From assembly GCF_031928785.1 (NCBI RefSeq), contig NZ_JARQAL010000001.1: a stretch of DNA of 64,000 nucleotides; one strand, given 5' to 3'. Source of the DNA: Enterococcus_C asini_A. GTDB lineage: Bacteria; Bacillota; Bacilli; Lactobacillales; Enterococcaceae. How positions within the stretch are numbered: the stretch's first letter is position 1; the number at the start of each line of letters is the position of its first letter. The notes beneath the pieces are model-generated. The model was given only the letters and a program-made list of their open reading frames with translations. It was not told where the DNA came from and ran no database searches. Made by a program: the position numbers and the translations under genes. Below, in pieces: positions 59,374 through 64,000 of the stretch.

Positions 59374-59398
59374 TCGTTTTGAACAAGAAGACGATTGC

Positions 59399-59440
59399 AA
59401 ACCCCTTAGGCTAACCATGGAGCCTAAGGGGTTTATTTTT
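59399..59440 (+). terminator. terminator of rpmF
   Basis: AACCCCTTAGGCT pairs with AGCCTAAGGGGTT, then T-rich. Confidence 0.9.
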
Positions 59441-59555
59441 GTGAGTAAAACGCTGGGCTTATGAGGTGAAAAGGGATTCTCTTGCTTTGAATGCCTGGAC
59501 TTTTAAGCTATAATAAGGAGGATTGATTAAGAAATCATTACTAGGAGGAATCACT

Positions 59556-60977
59556 ATGGAAAAACAGCAAATCGGTGTGGTAGGCATGGCTGTAATGGGG
59601 AAAAACCTAGCACTGAATATCGAAAGTCGTGGCTATTCAGTAGCTTTGTATAATCGTACTGGTGCGAAAACTGAAGAAGTCGTAGCAGAACATCCTGATA
59701 AGAATTTCAAAGCGACATACTCAATCGCTGACTTTGTAGCGGCAATTGAAACACCTCGCCGAATTTTATTAATGGTGAAAGCTGGCGCTGCTACAGATGC
59801 TACCATTGCCGAATTATTACCTCACTTAGATAAAGGAGATATCTTAATCGATGGGGGAAACACATTCTTTAAAGACACCATTCGCCGTAATGAAGAATTA
59901 GCCAACTCTGGCATTAATTTTATCGGTACTGGCGTGTCCGGTGGCGAAGAAGGAGCGTTAAAAGGTCCTTCTATCATGCCTGGTGGTCAAAAAGAAGCCT
60001 ATGAACTCGTAGCCCCAATCTTAGAACAAATCTCTGCTAAGGCAGAAGATGGTGCTCCTTGTGTGACTTATATTGGGCCTAATGGGGCAGGCCATTATGT
60101 GAAAATGGTCCATAACGGAATTGAATACGGCGACATGCAGTTGATTGCAGAATCCTATGATTTAATGAAAAATATCCTAGGCTTATCTGTAGATGAAATG
60201 GCAGAAATTTTCACTGAATGGAATACTGGTGAATTAGACAGCTATTTAATTGAAATTACAGCGGATATTTTAACTAGAAAAGATGACTTAGGTACTGGTC
60301 AACCGATTGTGGATGTCATTTTAGATGCAGCAGGCAACAAAGGTACTGGGAAATGGACCAGCCAAAGTGCATTGGATTTAGGGGTGCCATTGCCATTAAT
60401 CACTGAATCTGTTTTTGCTCGTTTCATCTCAGCTTATAAAGAAGAACGAGTTAACGCAAGTAACATCTTACCGAAACCTGCGCCTTTTAATTTTGAAGGA
60501 GATAAAGTAGAGCTGATAGAAAAAATCCGGGAAGCTTTGTACTTCAGTAAAATTATGAGTTACGCTCAAGGGTTTGCTGAATTACGGGCAGCTTCTAAGG
60601 AATATGATTGGAACTTGCCATTTGGGGAAATCGCTAAAATTTGGCGAGCGGGTTGTATCATCCGGGCACGTTTCTTGCAAAAGATTACGGATGCTTATGA
60701 CGTTAACCCAGATTTAGAAAACTTGTTGTTAGATGACTACTTTGTGGAAATCACTAAAAAGTATCAACAATCTGTCCGCGATGTGGTAGCTTTGGCCGTT
60801 CAAGCAGGGGTACCAGTACCAACTTTCTCTGCGGGAATCGCCTACTTTGATTCTTATCGTGCGGAACGTTTACCAGCGAATATCATTCAAGCACAACGAG
60901 ATTACTTCGGTGCTCATACTTATGAACGTACCGATCGAGAAGGAATCTTCCATTACTCTTGGTATCATGAAGAATAA
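59556..60977 (+). CDS. gnd: 6-phosphogluconate dehydrogenase (decarboxylating)
   Basis: Oxidative pentose phosphate pathway: 6-phosphogluconate + NADP to ribulose 5-phosphate + CO2. The 473-aa protein has the NADP fold IGVVGMAVMGKNLALNIESR, the block GTGVSGGEEGALKGPSIMPG, catalytic Lys in HYVKMVHNGIEYGDMQ and the substrate-binding tail. RBS AGGAGG at 59544; the ATG at 59556 is preferred over a longer frame. Single gene with a strong terminator. Confidence 0.97.
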   Translation: MEKQQIGVVGMAVMGKNLALNIESRGYSVALYNRTGAKTEEVVAEHPDKNFKATYSIADFVAAIETPRRILLMVKAGAATDATIAELLPHLDKGDILIDGGNTFFKDTIRRNEELANSGINFIGTGVSGGEEGALKGPSIMPGGQKEAYELVAPILEQISAKAEDGAPCVTYIGPNGAGHYVKMVHNGIEYGDMQLIAESYDLMKNILGLSVDEMAEIFTEWNTGELDSYLIEITADILTRKDDLGTGQPIVDVILDAAGNKGTGKWTSQSALDLGVPLPLITESVFARFISAYKEERVNASNILPKPAPFNFEGDKVELIEKIREALYFSKIMSYAQGFAELRAASKEYDWNLPFGEIAKIWRAGCIIRARFLQKITDAYDVNPDLENLLLDDYFVEITKKYQQSVRDVVALAVQAGVPVPTFSAGIAYFDSYRAERLPANIIQAQRDYFGAHTYERTDREGIFHYSWYHEE

Positions 60978-60990
60978 GCAAATCCCTGAC

Positions 60991-61025
60991 GCCTGACTGG
61001 AGGACTTCCTCCAGTCAGGCTTTTT
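60991..61025 (+). terminator. terminator of gnd
   Basis: A perfect 13-bp stem (GCCTGACTGGAGG / CCTCCAGTCAGGC) and a T-run. Confidence 0.92.
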
Positions 61026-61185
61026 AATATGGATAACCATCGTTTTTAAAATATGGATAAAAAGTTAACTCTTTCTGACATAGCTCTTTTTATATTCCCG
61101 CTTTCATGATAAAATGGCTATAGTATTTTAATAAGAAAACAAAATTCTGAAAAAGTTTTTTGTGGAGAGAAGGATTGTTAAATAA

Positions 61186-61872
61186 ATGAGCAATATCTTA
61201 ATTATTGAAGATGAAAAGAATCTTGCCCGTTTTGTTGAATTGGAGTTAACTCATGAAGGGTATAACACGGATGTTCATTATAATGGCAGAACCGGTTTAG
61301 AAGCTGCATTAAATAACGAGTGGGATGCGATACTTTTAGATTTAATGTTGCCTGAACTAAACGGTTTGGAAGTATGCCGTCGCATTCGTCAAGTGAAGAA
61401 TACGCCAATTATTATGATGACTGCCCGGGATTCAGTAATTGACCGTGTATCTGGCTTGGACCATGGTGCTGACGATTACATCGTAAAACCTTTCGCAATT
61501 GAAGAGTTATTGGCTCGCCTGAGAGCGTTACTTCGTCGAATTGACATTGAAGGGGACAAAAATGTTGCCAAACAAACTACGATTACTTATCGCGATTTAA
61601 CCATTGAAAAAGAAAATCGGGTAGTTCGTCGTGGCAATGATGTAATCGAATTGACAAAACGGGAATATGAACTACTGTTGACCTTAATGGAAAATGTCAA
61701 TGTGGTCTTGGCCCGAGACGTTCTGTTAAACAAAGTATGGGGCTACGAAACGGAAGTGGAAACCAATGTGGTGGACGTATATATCCGTTACCTACGTAAT
61801 AAAATCGATGTTCCTGGTGACGAAAGTTATATTCAAACAGTCCGGGGAACAGGTTATGTGATGCGTTCGTGA
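61186..61872 (+). CDS. etaR: OmpR-family response regulator, CovR/LisR/EtaR-like
   Basis: A 228-aa protein. The receiver MSNILIIEDEKNLARFVELE has phospho-Asp in ILLDLMLPELNG, MMTARDSVIDRV and YIVKPFAIEELLARLRALLRR, followed by a winged helix (ELTKREYELLLTLM; DVYIRYLRNKI). The pattern is that of streptococcal CovR, listerial LisR and enterococcal EtaR, which control virulence and stress responses. Gene order after gnd agrees with the etaRS locus I recall from E. faecalis. The symbol is tentative; the family is clear. It overlaps the kinase gene by four bases. Confidence 0.88.
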   Translation: MSNILIIEDEKNLARFVELELTHEGYNTDVHYNGRTGLEAALNNEWDAILLDLMLPELNGLEVCRRIRQVKNTPIIMMTARDSVIDRVSGLDHGADDYIVKPFAIEELLARLRALLRRIDIEGDKNVAKQTTITYRDLTIEKENRVVRRGNDVIELTKREYELLLTLMENVNVVLARDVLLNKVWGYETEVETNVVDVYIRYLRNKIDVPGDESYIQTVRGTGYVMRS

Positions 61873-63422
61873 GTAGTCACTTAAAAGAAGTAACAGCCAC
61901 AAATGAGAAAAGAGAACTGAAAGGCCCATCTCTCACTGCGAAATGGGCCTTTGCTAGTTCTTTCTTCATTTTTGTGGTTTTTACCATTTTCGCGGTAATT
62001 ACCTATAAGTCTTCCATTAATTTGATCGTAGCCAATGAAAGGAAGAACTTAGAGAATACCATGTCTGAAATTACTTCTCGTTTAGCCGATGCAGACCAAC
62101 CCCTTGATTCGGAAACTGCTTATCGTTTGGTTAGTAAAGCAGCCGAAGAGGATACTGGTGGAAATTATGAACGGGCTGTTTTAGAAGGAAAAACCTTAAA
62201 AATCGACCCTTATATCTCAGATTTGGGTCAAGAAGAGATGCACTTATACATTTACAATTTAGATCGTGAGCTAATTTTGAACACGGAAAGCATGGAAATC
62301 GAGTTAACCCAGCTAGATCGAAAAGACCCAACCATTATAACAATTGACGATTTGACTGGTTTTATTGCAGTGGAACCCGTGTATTCAAAAAAAACTGGTG
62401 AAAAGATTGGGTATTGTCAAACCTTCACAGAGCTTTCGGCTTTTTATGAAATTCGCAGTCGGCTTTTATTGACCTTGATTATTTTGGAGATTGTCTCTTT
62501 GATTTTAAGTAGTATTTTAGGTTATTTTCTGTCCACGTATTTTTTAAAGCCATTAAAAGTTTTGCGAGACACCATGGATACAATTCGACGCGATCCTTTA
62601 TCGGATGTCCAAATGCCTCAAATTGGGACAAATGATGAATTAGCGGACCTTTCTGAGATTTTTAATGATATGCTGGAACGAATTCGGGTTTATATGGAAC
62701 TTCAAAAGCAGTTTGTGGAGGATGTCTCTCATGAATTGCGCACGCCGGTTGCGATTATGGAAGGACACTTGAGTATGCTACAACGCTGGGGCAAAGACGA
62801 TCCTGAAATTCTTGAAGAGGGCTTAAGTGCCAGCGTACAAGAACTCAGTCGTATGAAAACCTTAGTGCAAGAAATGTTAGATCTTTCCCGAGCAGAGCAA
62901 GTGGAGACTCATTATAGTAATGAAGTCACGAATGCCCAAGAGGTTACCCATCAAGTTTATAACAATTTTGTGATGCTGTACCCAGAATTTCAGTTTACAT
63001 TGGACGATGATCTCACTGAAGAAGTACAATTGAAAATTTATCGAAATCATTTTGAGCAGTTGATTATTATCATTTTGGATAATGCGGTGAAATATTCTAC
63101 TGAACGCAAAGAAGTTTGTTTGAGCATTCAGCTGGTAGGCGGAGAGTTTGAAATATCGGTGCAGGATTTTGGCGAGGGGATTTCACCAGAAGATTTAGAT
63201 AAAGTATTCCATCGTTTTTATCGGGTAGATAAGGCCCGCGCTCGGACAAAAGGTGGCAATGGATTAGGTCTTTCCATAGCAAAACAGTTAGTTACTAGCT
63301 ATAAAGGGCGGATTACTGCTGAGAGTGTTGTAGGTCAAGGTACAATTTTTAGAATCTATTTGCCTGTTGTAAAGAATGAAATGAATAATGAAAAAGACCC
63401 CAAAAAAGAGGATGATCGCTAA
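61869..63422 (+). CDS. etaS: sensor histidine kinase, CovS/LisK/EtaS-like
   Basis: A 517-aa kinase starting at GTG (61869) within the ATGA-like overlap. TM1 is at about 30-52, an extracytoplasmic domain of about 140 residues follows, then TM2 at about 196-218 and HAMP. H box DVSHELRTPVAIMEG, N box IILDNAVKYST, G1 QDFGEGIS, F box HRFYRVDKAR, G2 GGNGLGLSIAKQL. Partner of the regulator. The C-terminus is Lys/Asp-rich. The signal is unknown; in relatives it is Mg2+, acid or antimicrobial peptides. Confidence 0.88.
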   Translation: MSSHLKEVTATNEKRELKGPSLTAKWAFASSFFIFVVFTIFAVITYKSSINLIVANERKNLENTMSEITSRLADADQPLDSETAYRLVSKAAEEDTGGNYERAVLEGKTLKIDPYISDLGQEEMHLYIYNLDRELILNTESMEIELTQLDRKDPTIITIDDLTGFIAVEPVYSKKTGEKIGYCQTFTELSAFYEIRSRLLLTLIILEIVSLILSSILGYFLSTYFLKPLKVLRDTMDTIRRDPLSDVQMPQIGTNDELADLSEIFNDMLERIRVYMELQKQFVEDVSHELRTPVAIMEGHLSMLQRWGKDDPEILEEGLSASVQELSRMKTLVQEMLDLSRAEQVETHYSNEVTNAQEVTHQVYNNFVMLYPEFQFTLDDDLTEEVQLKIYRNHFEQLIIIILDNAVKYSTERKEVCLSIQLVGGEFEISVQDFGEGISPEDLDKVFHRFYRVDKARARTKGGNGLGLSIAKQLVTSYKGRITAESVVGQGTIFRIYLPVVKNEMNNEKDPKKEDDR

Positions 63423-63441
63423 GTGCGGTGATCCTTTTTTT
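63410..63441 (+). terminator. terminator overlapping the kinase stop codon
   Basis: GGATGATCGC pairs with GCGGTGATCC (mismatched pair), then seven T. The stop codon lies in the loop. Confidence 0.8.
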
Positions 63442-63675
63442 GATTTTTAACGTGGCGAGCTCGTATTTTAATTCTATTTATTTAATGTATAAGGAAATAT
63501 TCTTAGTGAAAACGTGACAAAAAGGAACAAAAATAAAGCGAGATAGACAAATATTCGTCTTTAGAAAAAGTGCTCGAGACTTCATCTTTTTTGTTGCTTT
63601 TTATTTTAAGAATTGCTATATTAATACATGTCCTATTGAGCGAAAAGCTCATGGAAAAAAAGTTGCAAAAAGCTG

Positions 63676-63704
63676 TTGACGAATTACTTAGATAATGATA
63701 TTAT
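63676..63704 (+). promoter_or_regulatory. rRNA operon promoter P1
   Basis: TTGACG, exactly 17 bases, TATTAT. Confidence 0.75.
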
Positions 63705-63762
63705 AACAAAGTTGTTAATTTAACTACTTATCAAAACAGCTTTAAAAAGCTAAAATAAGTTG

Positions 63763-63791
63763 TTGACAAATAACAATGATTGAGATATCAT
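63763..63791 (+). promoter_or_regulatory. rRNA operon promoter P2
   Basis: TTGACA, exactly 17 bases, TATCAT. Confidence 0.8.
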
Positions 63792-63849
63792 TTAATAGTT
63801 GTCGATTATGAATTGCAATCTTGCTTCAAAAAAACTTTTATAAAAATAG

Positions 63850-63878
63850 TTGACATTCAAAATGTCATCTGATATGAT
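63850..63878 (+). promoter_or_regulatory. rRNA operon promoter P3
   Basis: TTGACA, exactly 17 bases, TATGAT. Confidence 0.85.
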
Positions 63879-63885
63879 ATAAAAG

Positions 63886-64000
63886 TTGCTGGAGCAACAC
63901 AGTAGACCTTTGAAAACTGAACAAAAAGCAAAACAACCAATGTGTAGGGCGCTTTGATTTATCAAAGCAAACAACATTTGCAAGCAATTGCTAGCAAAGT
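63886..64000 (+). rRNA. pre-16S rRNA leader (16S gene lies beyond the window)
   Basis: After the third promoter comes GACCTTTGAAAACTGAAC, a sequence typical of rRNA operon leaders and spacers in lactic cocci, followed by a leader rich in short repeats. The mature 16S start (AGAGTTTGAT) is not reached by base 64000. A 63-codon frame on the minus strand here is a shadow. Confidence 0.75.

Noticed and set aside
63792..63983. 63-codon minus-strand frame at the right end
   Set aside because: It lies antisense to rRNA promoters and the leader.
1..64000. CRISPR array or insertion sequence
   Set aside because: No regularly spaced repeats and no transposase gene were seen anywhere in the window.

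Overview
The window is chromosomal DNA of a low-GC Gram-positive coccus, most likely Enterococcus or a close relative. Support comes from the gene orders murA-rho-rpmE2 and dnaE-pfkA-pyk-(DUF177)-rpmF-gnd-(CovRS/EtaRS-type two-component system)-rrn, an ebsC/ybaK gene after aroD, a type II lipoteichoic acid synthase, and a tmRNA tag (AKNENTYALAA) of the enterococcal kind. The species cannot be fixed from sequence alone. No CRISPR array and no insertion sequence were seen.

Layout. 0-6 kb: murA, rho, ribosomal protein L31 type B, a small lipoprotein, a lone GT8 glycosyltransferase, free-methionine-sulfoxide reductase and a small DUF2187-like protein. 6.2-11.9 kb: a T-box-controlled sulfur amino acid operon (specifier AUG, Met) with two PLP enzymes and a complete polar amino acid ABC importer. 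12-17.7 kb: a LacI-type regulator and a seven-gene catabolic operon (TIM-barrel isomerase, 81-aa unknown, permease, PfkB kinase, HPS-like, PHI-like). It has a perfect cre site on the promoter and two LacI-type operators around it. 17.7-36 kb: tmRNA, a HAD phosphatase, a YclJK-like two-component system, a degenerate ABC pair, ltaS, an rRNA methyltransferase, aroD, ybaK, a flavoprotein, gdhA, pgi, an aquaporin-family channel, small proteins and a membrane-anchored glycerophosphodiesterase.

36.19-44.72 kb: an 8.5-kb phage-satellite (PICI-like) island integrated at the 3' end of tRNA-Ser(CGA). It carries an integrase, an XRE repressor, an Xis-like protein, small ORFs, a primase, an SF3 helicase, an iteron origin and one HK97-type major capsid protein. 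No portal, terminase, protease or tail gene is present. It has 15-bp att cores, phased arm repeats, a three-operator divergent switch, a nested-palindrome origin with an AT-rich core, 16-bp repeats bracketing the switch module and a promoter-terminator unit that looks like a small RNA. This is the most interesting region.

44.7-64 kb: the tRNA-Ser, a TetR regulator, a split ThrE-type exporter, a VTT-domain protein, a Cof phosphatase, a purine permease, an MFS exporter, a DUF2929 protein, dnaE with a degenerate PHP domain, pfkA, pyk, DUF177/rpmF, gnd, a CovRS/EtaRS-like two-component system, and finally three tandem strong promoters and the leader of an rRNA operon whose 16S gene lies beyond the right edge.
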